This document shows positions 1 through 9,011 of a stretch of DNA of 64,000 bases, piece by piece. The notes beneath the pieces are model-generated. The model was not told where the DNA came from and did not search any database. It was given only the letters and a program-made list of their open reading frames with translations. Position 1 is the first letter of the stretch. Every line of letters starts with the position of its first letter. Made by a program: the position numbers and the translations under genes. This DNA is from an uncultured Psychrobacter sp. (GTDB lineage: Bacteria; Pseudomonadota; Gammaproteobacteria; Pseudomonadales; Moraxellaceae), in NCBI RefSeq assembly GCF_947500265.1, contig NZ_CANMRN010000011.1, positions 1 to 64,000 on the forward strand. Reading direction: 5' to 3'.

Positions 1-170
1 CTGAGTCCTTTGTACATACCGATAGCCATTAGTACACAGATGGCCAATATAAGAGACAAATGCGGCACCCAGCCAAAACCAATCATGGTGATGCCCATGA
101 TACCGATGACAATGGCGGATATGATAAAGGCGAGCTTGGCACTGATTAATGTAAGCGGTTTTGGTGGCAT
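1..170 (-). CDS. Na+/H+ antiporter, NhaC-like, N-terminal fragment (partial)
   Basis: Reading leftward from an ATG at 168-170 there is an open frame of 56 codons that runs off the left edge, so only the N-terminus is visible. It starts MPPKPLTLISAKLAFIISAI and is almost entirely hydrophobic, with two closely spaced membrane segments. The second carries a WVPHLSLILAI stretch that resembles the start of NhaC-family antiporters. A clear AAGGAT ribosome site lies about 6 bases upstream. It is co-directional with phhB, phhA and hpd and may be the last gene of that operon. The family assignment rests on a short fragment; another multi-pass permease is possible. Confidence 0.5.
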   Translation of the reverse strand, partial: MPPKPLTLISAKLAFIISAIVIGIMGITMIGFGWVPHLSLILAICVLMAIGMYKGL

Positions 171-273
171 GACACATCCTTAAAATGCCAGTAAATACTG
201 GCACTAAATTGGGTTTGATTTTAATTTTAATGGTAGAAGTATGATTGAAGTGATTTGCTAGTGAAGCAACTTA

Positions 274-615
274 TTACTTACCCAGTAAGTCATCGGTCTT
301 AGCTGCCATGACGAAATCATTGCGATGCAAACCCTTGATACTATGTGACCACCAAGTGACCGTAGCCTTACCCCACTCTACCAATATACCCGGATGATGA
401 CCTTCTGCTTCGGCGATTTCTGCCAGTTGATTGGCAAATGCCATTGCTGAGACGAAGTTTTTGAATTTATACTGACGCTGCAATTGCTGAATACCATCTA
501 CTTCGATCAATGACCAATCAGGAATTTGCGGTAATAGTTCTCGTGCTTCGGCTTCATCAACTTTCGGTGCGCCAATGCGGCAGGCTTCGCAGCTGTTTTG
601 TGATAATGCTGTCAT
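274..615 (-). CDS. phhB: Pterin-4a-carbinolamine dehydratase
   Basis: Protein of 113 residues, the usual length of the PCD/DCoH family. It dehydrates 4a-hydroxytetrahydrobiopterin in the cytosol, regenerating the pterin cofactor used by phenylalanine hydroxylase. The hallmark EGHHPGI motif (His73-His74) is followed by His91 in WWSHSIKGL, the three histidines of the active site. The start is supported by AAGGAT about 8 bases upstream. It lies 149 bp downstream of phhA on the same strand, the standard phhAB pairing. Confidence 0.93.
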   Translation of the reverse strand: MTALSQNSCEACRIGAPKVDEAEARELLPQIPDWSLIEVDGIQQLQRQYKFKNFVSAMAFANQLAEIAEAEGHHPGILVEWGKATVTWWSHSIKGLHRNDFVMAAKTDDLLGK

Positions 616-764
616 AATAAAATCCTTTTATAATGGCTGTTTTTAATGGTTGTTTTGATAGCTATTTTCTAATACTTGTACATTGATGTTGATATAGCTG
701 TATTGCTATCTCAATACTTCGTACTGAAGCGATAGTTTTCATGTTTAATTTTGAATTAACGTTT

Positions 765-1712
765 TTAACGGGTTTTTTCTGGATAGGTCGGCTCAAATAG
801 TCCAAGCGACATTGCCTTTTTGACCGCTCCCATAATGTCACTATTGACGATATCAAATAAGGTATCTAATTCATCAATGACATAGTAGATCGGCTGTATC
901 TGATCAATACGATAAGGCGTCCGCAACACATCGAGCAAATCAAACGCTCGGTGCTCAGGTTGAGACTGAGGTTGAGATTGCGGCTTGTTTTGAGCGACTG
1001 AGAGCTCTTGCGGCATCCGATTAAGTGCGTAGACTGTTTCAGAAGGTGAGCTCAATATACCGCCGCCGTAAATTCTACGATTTTCTACGCGACTGCCAAC
1101 CAACCCAAACTCAATAGTGAACCAATACAGCCTTGCTAAAAACCAACGCTCATCTTTTGTTGCGCTAAGACCAAGCTTACCATACGTCTCATTAAAGGCT
1201 GCAAACGCAGGATGAGTCAATAGCGGACAATGCCCAACGATTTCATGAAAAATATCAGGCTCTTCAATATAGTCCATATCATCGAATCGACGAATAAACG
1301 TCGCCACAGGAAAGGACTTATTGGCCAGTAATTTAAAGAATTTACCAAAGCTAATTAATGCCGGCACAGCGGCGGTCTGCCAACCTGTGGTCGCTTGCAA
1401 TACCTCATCGATATCATGCAACTGCGGGATATGCGTCGTCGGTAAATTTAACTTAGTCAAACCCTCTAGATATGCAGTACACGCACGATTGGGCGTTTGT
1501 TCCGCTTGACGTGCCAGCAGCGCTTGCCACATCGCATGCTCATTATCACTATAGTGAATATGACCATTACTATCTGGCTGGTGTGAGATGTACGGCTGTT
1601 TTTTATTTGTCGCGTTAGAATAACTGGACGCATCGTTGCTTTGCTTATTAGTCGCAACGCTATTGGTACCGATGGCAGTATTAAGAGAATCTATCTGTGA
1701 TAGGCGTTCCAT
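765..1712 (-). CDS. phhA: Phenylalanine 4-monooxygenase
   Basis: Protein of 315 residues that hydroxylates L-Phe to L-Tyr using non-haem Fe(II), O2 and a tetrahydropterin. The catalytic core shows FHEIVGHCPLL, giving iron ligands His156 and His161, and WFTIEFGL with Glu201, matching the 2-His-1-Glu triad of bacterial PheH. The first ~50 residues are polar, Asn/Ser-rich and probably disordered, which makes the protein somewhat longer than minimal bacterial PheH. AAGGAA lies about 9 bases before the ATG. It sits between hpd and phhB on the same strand, so Phe-to-homogentisate steps are clustered. Confidence 0.95.
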   Translation of the reverse strand: MERLSQIDSLNTAIGTNSVATNKQSNDASSYSNATNKKQPYISHQPDSNGHIHYSDNEHAMWQALLARQAEQTPNRACTAYLEGLTKLNLPTTHIPQLHDIDEVLQATTGWQTAAVPALISFGKFFKLLANKSFPVATFIRRFDDMDYIEEPDIFHEIVGHCPLLTHPAFAAFNETYGKLGLSATKDERWFLARLYWFTIEFGLVGSRVENRRIYGGGILSSPSETVYALNRMPQELSVAQNKPQSQPQSQPEHRAFDLLDVLRTPYRIDQIQPIYYVIDELDTLFDIVNSDIMGAVKKAMSLGLFEPTYPEKTR

Positions 1713-1844
1713 GCCTGTATTCCTTTTATCGCAATGAGAGCATTACCTTTGCTGTCGTGCTTGTAGGTAATACTCCTATTAAGGACAACACAAACTCCTT
1801 TTGTCTTGTCCATTGATTAAATGTGGTCTAAGCGTTAGATAATA

Positions 1845-2945
1845 TTATAGCGTTTCAGTCTCTGGCTGACCGACTGTGCCGCGACGTACTTGGTCACGCT
1901 CTATCGACTCAAACAACGCTTTAAAGTTACCTTCACCAAAGCCATCTGCATAATCGCCTTTACGCTGAATAAACTCAAAGAACACTGGGCTACCCAAGAT
2001 GGTCTCAGAGAAAATCTGTAGCAGCAGACGCGGTGCACCGCCTTCTGTCGTACCGTCTAACAAGATACCGCGCGTTTGCAAGTCAGCGACATTTTCACCA
2101 TGGTTTGGCAAACGCTCGCTCAGCATTTCATAGTAAGCAGCATTTGGTGCAGTCATAAGTGGAATACCAGCCGCTTTTAGCTTATCGATACTGGCAAACA
2201 AGTCATCACTGGCTAGCGCAATGTGCTGAATACCTTCGCCATTGAAATGCATTAGGTACTCTTCGATTTGACCACCGCCCTGCTTGGCTTCTTCATTCAG
2301 TGGAATACGGATTTTTCCATCAGGTGCGGTCATGGCTTTGCTAGTTAGTCCCGTGTACTCACCTTTGATATCAAAGTAGCGAATCTCGCGGAAATTAAAG
2401 ATACGCTCATAGAATTTTGCCCAGTACGCCATGCGTCCACGATAGACGTTGTGCGTTAGATGGTCGATGACTTTGAAGCCATAGCCGACAGGGTTTCTGT
2501 CGATATCTGCAAAGAACTCAAAGTCGACATCATAGATAGATTCGCCGTCTTTATAGCGGTCAATCAAATAGATTAGTGAGCCGCCGATGCCTTTGATAGC
2601 TGGCAATCTAAGCTCCATCACCCCAGTTGGCACATCTACTGGCTGCGCACCCATTTCAACCGCACGCTCATACGCTTTTTTGGCATCTTTTACCCGAAAG
2701 CCCATGCTACAAGCACCAGCGCCATGCTCTTCAACGAAGTAACTGGCTTGGCTTTTCGGCTCGCGATTTAGGATAAGGTTGATATCACCTTGGCGATATA
2801 GAGCAACGTCTTTCGAGCGATGATTGGCGACATGGGCAAAACCAAGCTGCTTAAACAATGCGTCGACTGCATCAGGCTGCGGAGAAGCAAACTCGACAAA
2901 ATCAAATCCATTTAGTCCCATTGGGTTGTCAAATAAATCTGCCAT
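1845..2945 (-). CDS. hpd: 4-hydroxyphenylpyruvate dioxygenase
   Basis: Converts 4-hydroxyphenylpyruvate to homogentisate. The protein is 366 residues and has two VOC modules. The C-terminal half carries the iron ligands in DHLTHNV, IQHIAL and LLLQIFSE (His, His, Glu). I place the start at the ATG at 2943-2945, reading [14 protein letters not shown], because AAGGAT lies 8 bases upstream; a longer frame from a TTG at 2966 has no ribosome site. It is divergent from a LysR gene across 161 bp and upstream of phhA on the same strand. The LysR regulator may control this operon (inference from position). Confidence 0.95.
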   Translation of the reverse strand: MADLFDNPMGLNGFDFVEFASPQPDAVDALFKQLGFAHVANHRSKDVALYRQGDINLILNREPKSQASYFVEEHGAGACSMGFRVKDAKKAYERAVEMGAQPVDVPTGVMELRLPAIKGIGGSLIYLIDRYKDGESIYDVDFEFFADIDRNPVGYGFKVIDHLTHNVYRGRMAYWAKFYERIFNFREIRYFDIKGEYTGLTSKAMTAPDGKIRIPLNEEAKQGGGQIEEYLMHFNGEGIQHIALASDDLFASIDKLKAAGIPLMTAPNAAYYEMLSERLPNHGENVADLQTRGILLDGTTEGGAPRLLLQIFSETILGSPVFFEFIQRKGDYADGFGEGNFKALFESIERDQVRRGTVGQPETETL

Positions 2946-3106
2946 TGTAATTATCCTTAATTTCAATTGGTGGTAAAAAATCGGTTATTAGCGAAAATCT
3001 ATAAAACGATTAATAATCAATCTTTATTGTTGACGTTGTATTTATATTAGATTAGCTTTATTTATAAGACTAATTGTTTTTTATGATTTATTTATCAGGT
3101 TTACTT

Positions 3107-4054
3107 ATGAATATCAGCATTCGCCAATTGACCGCATTTATCAAAGTCGCTGACAACGGCAGCTTTACTCGTGCCAGCGAACAGATGTATTTGACTCAGT
3201 CTGCTGTTAGTGGATTGATTAAGGAATTAGAGACTGGCCTCGGTATCGTGCTGTTTGATCGCACCACTCGCCAGTTGTCTCTGTCAGCAGTAGGACGGCA
3301 TCTACTACCACAAGCGCGGCGTATCTTGAATGAGATGCAGCTGTTTGAAAATGAAGCGAGTAGCTTGACCAGCTTGGCCCAAGGTCAGGTACGCTTGGCG
3401 GTGTCACAGTTTGCAGCATCTTCCCTACCCGCAGTCATCGCTCAATTTGCCAAAGAATATCCAAATATCGGCGTCTCACTATTGGACTGTTCAGCCGAGA
3501 ATTTGCTTAAGCATATCCAAGATATCGAAGTCGATTTAGGCGTTGGCACCGAGCTTGGTTTTATAGAAACTGAAGATGACATCGGGGCTGACTTGTTATA
3601 TCAGCTACCTTTTTGCGTGGTTATGCCAGACAGCCATGCGTTGGCACAAAGAGATGAAATTACTTGGCAAGATTTATTAGAAACGCCACTAATTACCTTA
3701 CAAGGTCCGTTCCTAGATCAAGTAACCGCAGAGCTCGACGACTCTATCTCCGCTCACGTTCAACAAGCTCGATACAAGGTGAACTTTATGTCCACCGCGC
3801 TTGAGATGACACGCCAAGGCTTTGGTATCACGCTGTGTCTGCCTTATATGCCTGAAGTTATTGATTGGGTCAGCGCCAATGGTCTGCTGATGCGACCACT
3901 CACTCAACCAGTCAAAATGCGGCAATTCTTTATCTATCAGCGTGCCTCGCGGGCGCTCTCTCCGGCGACAATTGCTTTTAAGCAGTTTTTGCAAACCTAT
4001 TTTGCGACCCATTATAACGACCTACATCATTCTGAATCATCGTCTAGCGAATGA
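3107..4054 (+). CDS. LysR-family transcriptional regulator
   Basis: Protein of 315 residues with an N-terminal winged helix-turn-helix (about residues 5-63, including FTRASEQMYLTQSAVSGLI) and a LysR substrate-binding fold in the remainder. I chose the ATG at 3107, giving MNISIRQLTAF, because LysR proteins normally begin a few residues before this motif; upstream in-frame starts add an unlikely hydrophobic leader. It is divergent from hpd and 157 bp upstream of the aromatic aminotransferase, so it probably senses an aromatic amino acid or keto acid (inference). The ligand cannot be read from sequence. Confidence 0.88.
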   Translation: MNISIRQLTAFIKVADNGSFTRASEQMYLTQSAVSGLIKELETGLGIVLFDRTTRQLSLSAVGRHLLPQARRILNEMQLFENEASSLTSLAQGQVRLAVSQFAASSLPAVIAQFAKEYPNIGVSLLDCSAENLLKHIQDIEVDLGVGTELGFIETEDDIGADLLYQLPFCVVMPDSHALAQRDEITWQDLLETPLITLQGPFLDQVTAELDDSISAHVQQARYKVNFMSTALEMTRQGFGITLCLPYMPEVIDWVSANGLLMRPLTQPVKMRQFFIYQRASRALSPATIAFKQFLQTYFATHYNDLHHSESSSSE

Positions 4055-4211
4055 CGTATAGCATGTCAAATGCGCTTGATAGATGGATAAACAATCTATT
4101 TGGCTATTTATTTTATTAATTGCCGTATATAACCCACTCTCGTGTTGAGTTCAGCCGCGATTTGCTCTATGATTTTCGGCTGCTCGATTTATATTTTTAT
4201 AAGGAAATGGC

Positions 4212-5408
4212 ATGTTTGAACGTATCGATTATTACGCTGGTGATCCAATCTTAGGTCTTATGGAAAAATACTCAGCAGATAGCAATCCTAACAAGGTCAA
4301 TTTAGGTATTGGTATTTATTATGATGAGAATGGCGTACTGCCTGTACTCGACTGTGTAAAAACAGCCGAAGAGCGTATTGCTGATCCTATCGCACCGCGT
4401 CCATACCTACCAATGGCAGGTCTTCCAGGCCACCGTAAAGGCTGTCAGGAATTACTGTTCGGTAAAGACGCTCAGATTTTAAAAGACGGCTTGGTCGCTA
4501 CTATCGCTACAATCGGTGGTTCTGGCGCGTTGAAAGTTGGTGCTGAATTTATTCATGACTGGTTCCCACAAGCTAAGTGCTATGTGAGTGATCCGACATG
4601 GGGCAACCATATTGCTATCTTTGAAGGCTCTGATGTAGAAGTCGGTAAATACCCGTACTACGACAAAGCCAACAGCAGCATCAAATTTGATGAAATGATT
4701 GCGTTTTTTGAGACATTAAACAAAAATGACGTTATTTTGCTACACCCATGCTGCCATAACCCAACCGGTATGGATTTGACCCAAGCGCAATGGGATACCG
4801 TACTCAACGTCGTAAAGGCGCGTGAGCTGATTCCATTCATGGACATCGCTTATCAAGGGTTTGGCGAAGACATGGACAGCGACGCTTACGCTATTCGTAA
4901 AGCAATTGAGATGGGCTTGCCCTTGTTTGTTAGCAACTCATTCTCTAAAAACTTATCGCTATACGGCGAGCGCGTCGGCGGCCTATCAGTCGTCTGCCCA
5001 ACCGTAGACGAAACCGATCGCGTATTCGGTCAGCTAAACGCAACCGTACGCCGTATTTACTCAAGCCCGCCATCACATGGTGGACGCGTGGTCGATATCG
5101 TCATGAATGATGAAGCACTACATGAGCAGTGGGTTGGCGAAGTTTATGCGATGCGCGACCGTATCAAAGCCATGCGCCTAAAGCTAAAATCGGTATTAGA
5201 AGCTAAAATCCCTAACCGTAACTTTGACTACATCACTCGTCAAAACGGTATGTTTAGCTTTACTGGTCTCACGCCTGAGCAAGTCGAGCGTTTACAAACT
5301 GAGTTTGGTATCTATATGGTTTCTAACTCACGTATGTGTGTGGCTGGACTAAATACCAGCAACATCGACTATGTGGCCAATGCCATGGCAGACGTCCTAA
5401 AAGACTGA
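4212..5408 (+). CDS. tyrB: Aromatic amino acid aminotransferase (class I, AAT family)
   Basis: PLP enzyme of 398 residues, the usual length of the AspC/TyrB group. The Schiff-base lysine lies in SNSFSKNLSLYGERVGG, and the cofactor-contact HPCCHNPTG motif and the C-terminal SRMCVAGLN arginine are present. It interconverts Tyr/Phe with their 2-keto acids, feeding Hpd. AAGGAA lies about 6 bases upstream of the ATG and a strong hairpin terminator follows. Aspartate transaminase activity is possible in this family, but the neighbours (hpd, phhA, fahA) favour the aromatic role. Confidence 0.88.
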   Translation: MFERIDYYAGDPILGLMEKYSADSNPNKVNLGIGIYYDENGVLPVLDCVKTAEERIADPIAPRPYLPMAGLPGHRKGCQELLFGKDAQILKDGLVATIATIGGSGALKVGAEFIHDWFPQAKCYVSDPTWGNHIAIFEGSDVEVGKYPYYDKANSSIKFDEMIAFFETLNKNDVILLHPCCHNPTGMDLTQAQWDTVLNVVKARELIPFMDIAYQGFGEDMDSDAYAIRKAIEMGLPLFVSNSFSKNLSLYGERVGGLSVVCPTVDETDRVFGQLNATVRRIYSSPPSHGGRVVDIVMNDEALHEQWVGEVYAMRDRIKAMRLKLKSVLEAKIPNRNFDYITRQNGMFSFTGLTPEQVERLQTEFGIYMVSNSRMCVAGLNTSNIDYVANAMADVLKD

Positions 5409-5468
5409 TTAGCCCACGTAAGCCATGTTACTCAATATGTAACTTTATAAAAAATAAACATAGATAAG

Positions 5469-5498
5469 AAAGGCTGAGCGATTGCTCGGCCTTTTTTT
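5469..5498 (+). terminator. Rho-independent terminator after tyrB
   Basis: An 11-bp stem (AAAGGCTGAGC paired with GCTCGGCCTTT, one T-G wobble) with a GATT loop runs into seven T residues. It lies about 60 bp past the tyrB stop, separating it from fahA. Confidence 0.88.
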
Positions 5499-5702
5499 GT
5501 GCCTAGCATTTAATCAAAATTATTTTATTAAAATCATCTAGTCAGAACCGTTTAGCTAAAACACTGACAACCACTTTTCAAAGCAGCCTTTTCACAAAAG
5601 ACATTGCACAAAAAACTTGCAATCCATATATCAATAAATTACATTATACGTAAGTGATTAATTATAACGTAATTCATAATGTATATTAGCAAGGAGCAAA
5701 TC

Positions 5703-7004
5703 ATGTCAACGACTGACAGCACCCTCACCTCTTTTATCGATATCGCTACTGACTCTGACTTTTCTATTCACAATCTCCCTTATGGCATCTTTAGCGAAAC
5801 TAAAGACGCTGCTAGTGATAACAAGCGCCGTGCAGGCGTTGCCATCGGTGAGCATGTGCTCGACCTGTCTGTATTAGAGACAGAAGGCTTGTTAAGTTTG
5901 GACGGTGGCCCTTATTTTGACCAATCCACTCTAAATGCTTTTATTGATTCTGGTCGAGACAATTGGACGCAGGCACGCTCGACTATTCAAACATTGCTGT
6001 CTAATGACAATGACACCTTACGTGACAATGCAGGCTTGCAAAAAAAGGCGCTGTTCAAGCAAGCAGACGTCACCATGCACCTACCAGTGCAAGTACCGGG
6101 CTTTACAGATTTTTATTCATCGAAAGAGCATGCGACCAACGTCGGCACCATGTTCCGCGATCCAAACAACGCCCTATTGCCTAACTGGACCGAAATGCCA
6201 GTTGGTTATAACGGACGCGCCAGCACCGTCATCGTCAGTGGAACTGATATCGTGCGTCCATCTGGTCAGCTAAAGCCTAGCCCTGATGAGCGTCCTATTT
6301 TTTCTGCCTGTAAGCGCTTGGATTTTGAGCTAGAGACCGCCTTTGTCGTTGGTAAAGGTAATCATATCGGTCAGCCAATCGCCGTAGATGATGCCGCTGA
6401 TCATATCTTTGGCATGGTGTTGCTCAATGACTGGTCAGCCCGAGATATCCAAAAATGGGAATACGTGCCATTAGGTCCATTTAATGCCAAGACCTTTGCC
6501 TCCGAGGTGTCTCCTTGGATTGTCACCATGGATGCGTTGGCTCCGTTCAAAACAGCTTGTCCAACACAAGAACCCAAGCCACTCGCTTATTTAAATGAAA
6601 AAGCGAGCGATAACAGCTTTGATATCAATCTATCAGTTGAGTTGCTGCCTGAAAATGCGGAAACAGCGACCATCATTTGCGAGACCAACTTCAAATACAT
6701 GTACTGGTCAATGGCACAGCAGCTCACTCACCACACTATCACTGGCTGCAAAGTCGAAGTTGGTGACATGATGGGCTCAGGTACGATTTCAGGGCCAACG
6801 CCTGACTCTTATGGTTCAATGCTAGAGATTGCTTGGAACGCTACCAAACCAGTCACGTTAAAAGGCGGCGAGACGCGCAGCTTTATCGAAGATGGTGACA
6901 CGGTCATTATAAAAGGCTATAGCGAAAAAGACGGCATCCGTGTTGGCTTTGGTGAAGTACGCGGCAAAGTACTACCAGCGCTTAGCTTTGATTTTGACAA
7001 GTAG
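5703..7004 (+). CDS. fahA: Fumarylacetoacetase
   Basis: Hydrolyses 4-fumarylacetoacetate to fumarate and acetoacetate, the last step of tyrosine degradation. The protein is 433 residues. It has the FAH N-terminal domain (NLPYGIFS, then GVAIGEHVLDL) and the catalytic C-terminal domain with DFYSSKEHATNVGTMFR, LNDWSARDIQKWEYVPLGPF and GTISGP, all FAH hallmarks. The ATG at 5703 has AAGGAG 6 bases upstream; the in-frame ATG at 5679 does not. It is followed by the VOC gene and the TRAP lipoprotein on the same strand. Confidence 0.95.
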   Translation: MSTTDSTLTSFIDIATDSDFSIHNLPYGIFSETKDAASDNKRRAGVAIGEHVLDLSVLETEGLLSLDGGPYFDQSTLNAFIDSGRDNWTQARSTIQTLLSNDNDTLRDNAGLQKKALFKQADVTMHLPVQVPGFTDFYSSKEHATNVGTMFRDPNNALLPNWTEMPVGYNGRASTVIVSGTDIVRPSGQLKPSPDERPIFSACKRLDFELETAFVVGKGNHIGQPIAVDDAADHIFGMVLLNDWSARDIQKWEYVPLGPFNAKTFASEVSPWIVTMDALAPFKTACPTQEPKPLAYLNEKASDNSFDINLSVELLPENAETATIICETNFKYMYWSMAQQLTHHTITGCKVEVGDMMGSGTISGPTPDSYGSMLEIAWNATKPVTLKGGETRSFIEDGDTVIIKGYSEKDGIRVGFGEVRGKVLPALSFDFDK

Positions 7005-7178
7005 CATTTGGAAAGTAGCGACTGATAAATAGTATTTAAGAAATAACATAGATAGAGAAATAGCAAAATAGGTGTAAAAATTCTCATGCAGGCGGATAGG
7101 AAGACAAACGCATTCACCTACTCATCGTTATGTGAATAAAGCCAAATGAGTGACGCGCCTTATCAAAAGGAGTTTGAT

Positions 7179-7754
7179 ATGAGCTTTCAAATTGAGAAAA
7201 TCCATCATGTAGCTTACCGCTGCAAAGATGCAAAAGAAACCGTCGAATGGTATAAGAAAAATCTAAACATGGATTTTATCTTGGCATTCGCAGAAGACCA
7301 TGTGCCTTCGACCAAAGCCTTTGACCCCTATATGCACGTCTTTTTGGACGCTGGTAATGGCAATGTCTTAGCGTTTTTTGAAGTACCCAACCAACCTGAG
7401 ATGGGCTTTGATCCTAATACTCCAAGTTGGGTGCAGCACTTAGCGCTAAAGGTTAAGGACCGTGATACGCTAATCGTTGCCAAGGAACATTTAGAAAATG
7501 CAGGCATTGATGTTATTGGCGTGACCAATCACGGTATATTCCACTCGATTTACTTCTTTGATCCCAATGGTCATCGCCTCGAGCTGACCTATGACGATCC
7601 AACTTCAGAAGACAAAGTATCGATGATTACAGATGCCATCAAGCAAGACATGCTAGATGAGTGGTCTCGTACCAAGCGTGCTCCTGCACACACGCAGTTT
7701 TTGCATAGTGATGAGCTGGCTGAAGCACGCGAGGTTGCTCCTGTCGGCGAGTAA
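7179..7754 (+). CDS. VOC-fold metalloenzyme, candidate homogentisate ring-cleavage dioxygenase
   Basis: Protein of 191 residues with two beta-alpha-beta modules of the vicinal oxygen chelate superfamily. Candidate metal ligands are His10 (KIHHVAY), Glu68 (AFFEVP), His87 (WVQHLAL) and Glu135 (HRLELTY). The segment around 117-136, with NHGIFHSIYFFDPNG, resembles the H-x3-H...PxG...E block of type I extradiol dioxygenases. The start at 7179 is set by AAGGAG 6 bases upstream; a start at 7146 would place that site inside the gene. No HmgA is seen here, and this gene sits directly after fahA, so ring cleavage of homogentisate is a reasonable inference. A glyoxalase I-like lyase is the main alternative, since four ligands at this spacing also fit that enzyme. 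Confidence 0.75.
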   Translation: MSFQIEKIHHVAYRCKDAKETVEWYKKNLNMDFILAFAEDHVPSTKAFDPYMHVFLDAGNGNVLAFFEVPNQPEMGFDPNTPSWVQHLALKVKDRDTLIVAKEHLENAGIDVIGVTNHGIFHSIYFFDPNGHRLELTYDDPTSEDKVSMITDAIKQDMLDEWSRTKRAPAHTQFLHSDELAEAREVAPVGE

Positions 7755-7891
7755 CTCTCCTGTCATCCTGTTTGCTACTTTTTTACATGATCAGTTAATC
7801 ATCGCTTTAAGTATAAAAATGATGATTAGCGACACGGCCTACATAATGAAAGGTAGCGAACCATATCTAACCATCATGAAAGGATTCTATG

Positions 7892-8944
7892 ATGAAAGTA
7901 AGAACCCCCTTAGGAATACTCTTGGCTGCCTCGCTTGCGATGACTGGTTGCTCCAATAACGACCAAGCAGCAGGCGCCTCTACAGATACAGGTGAGGTGA
8001 CGACGTTGCGATTCTCGCATTTTATGACTGCCACTGACAATATAAACACCGAAGCATTGGAACCTTGGGCAAAAAAAATTGAAGCCGATTCAAAAGGCCG
8101 CTTAAAGGTTGAGATATACCCTTCTGCGACGCTCAGCAAACCAGGTGCTACCTATGATGCTACGGCGAAAGGCAGTGTAGATATTGGTATGCAAGCGCAA
8201 GGATATACAGCAGGACGATTCCCTTTGACTCAAATCGTAGAGTTGCCAGGCATCACAAATACTGCACAGCAGCAGAGCTGTATACTTCATAAACTATATG
8301 ACGAGGGTGTCATTAAAGACGAGTACGAAGACACTCACTTGCTAGCGCTGATAGGCACTGGACAAGGTGCACTTCATACGGTTGATAAACCGATTCGTAC
8401 ACCAGCTGATATGAAAGGTCTACGTATTCGCCAACCTTCTGCGGTTGCGAGCCATATTATCGAAGCCACTGGTGCTGCACCTGTCGGCATGCCTGCCAGT
8501 GATACTTATACCTCTCTGCAGCGCGGTGTCATTGATGGACTCAGTTTTACTTGGCAACCTATTCAAGCGTTTCGCCTTGATGAGTTAATCAATACACACA
8601 CCAACATTCCTTTTTATAATTCTACGTTTGTGGTCAGTATGAACAAAGAGAAATATAACAGCTTGCCTGATGACCTCAAAAAAGTGATTGATGACAATTC
8701 TGGCGCAGAGCTGGCAGCACATATCTCTAAAGTATTTGACGTCAGCAATGCCAAAGCGATGGCCGCCGCCAAAGCAAAAGGCGATATTATGATTGATATT
8801 CCTGATCCACTTAATGATCCAGATTGGAGAGGCCCATTAATGGAAGGTTCTCAGCATTACCTTGATGAAGTAAATGCAACTGGCCTAGACGCTGACAACG
8901 TATACGAAAAAGCAAAAGCGGCCAGTAGCGCCTGTATGGTCTAA
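7892..8944 (+). CDS. TRAP transporter solute-binding lipoprotein, DctP-like
   Basis: Protein of about 350 residues. It begins with a lipoprotein signal ending LAASLAMTGC (lipobox AMTG-C), so it is probably anchored in a membrane. The mature part has DctP-family features: an HFMTATDNINTEAL opening, KIEADSKGRLKVEIYP, and GLRIRQPSAV, which carries the conserved arginine that binds carboxylate ligands. Two adjacent ATGs (7889 and 7892) are possible; AAAGGA favours the second. No DctQ or DctM membrane subunit is nearby. Its place after fahA and the VOC gene suggests an aromatic acid or pathway intermediate as ligand (inference). Confidence 0.85.
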   Translation: MKVRTPLGILLAASLAMTGCSNNDQAAGASTDTGEVTTLRFSHFMTATDNINTEALEPWAKKIEADSKGRLKVEIYPSATLSKPGATYDATAKGSVDIGMQAQGYTAGRFPLTQIVELPGITNTAQQQSCILHKLYDEGVIKDEYEDTHLLALIGTGQGALHTVDKPIRTPADMKGLRIRQPSAVASHIIEATGAAPVGMPASDTYTSLQRGVIDGLSFTWQPIQAFRLDELINTHTNIPFYNSTFVVSMNKEKYNSLPDDLKKVIDDNSGAELAAHISKVFDVSNAKAMAAAKAKGDIMIDIPDPLNDPDWRGPLMEGSQHYLDEVNATGLDADNVYEKAKAASSACMV

Positions 8945-8954
8945 AGGATACATA

Positions 8955-8991
8955 TCAGATGACTATGGCGTGAATTGAAGGCACGCCCTAG
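8955..8991 (-). repeat. Degraded end of a MITE/IS, related to the element at 45207-45364
   Basis: Read on the minus strand from 8991, this begins CTAGGGCGTGCCTTCAATTC. It matches the left end of the MITE-like element (from 45204) at about 30 of 37 aligned bases, without gaps. Only this one end is visible. The same bases form a 6-bp hairpin (GGCGTG/CACGCC) between the stops of the TRAP lipoprotein and the IclR gene, so the remnant may now serve as a weak terminator (inference). Confidence 0.55.
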
Positions 8992-9011
8992 CTTATAGCA
9001 CCACATACTGG

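Noticed and set aside
7146..7178. Upstream ATG as the start of the VOC gene
   Set aside because: The strong AAGGAG lies inside this extension, 6 bases before the ATG at 7179, so the longer form is unlikely.
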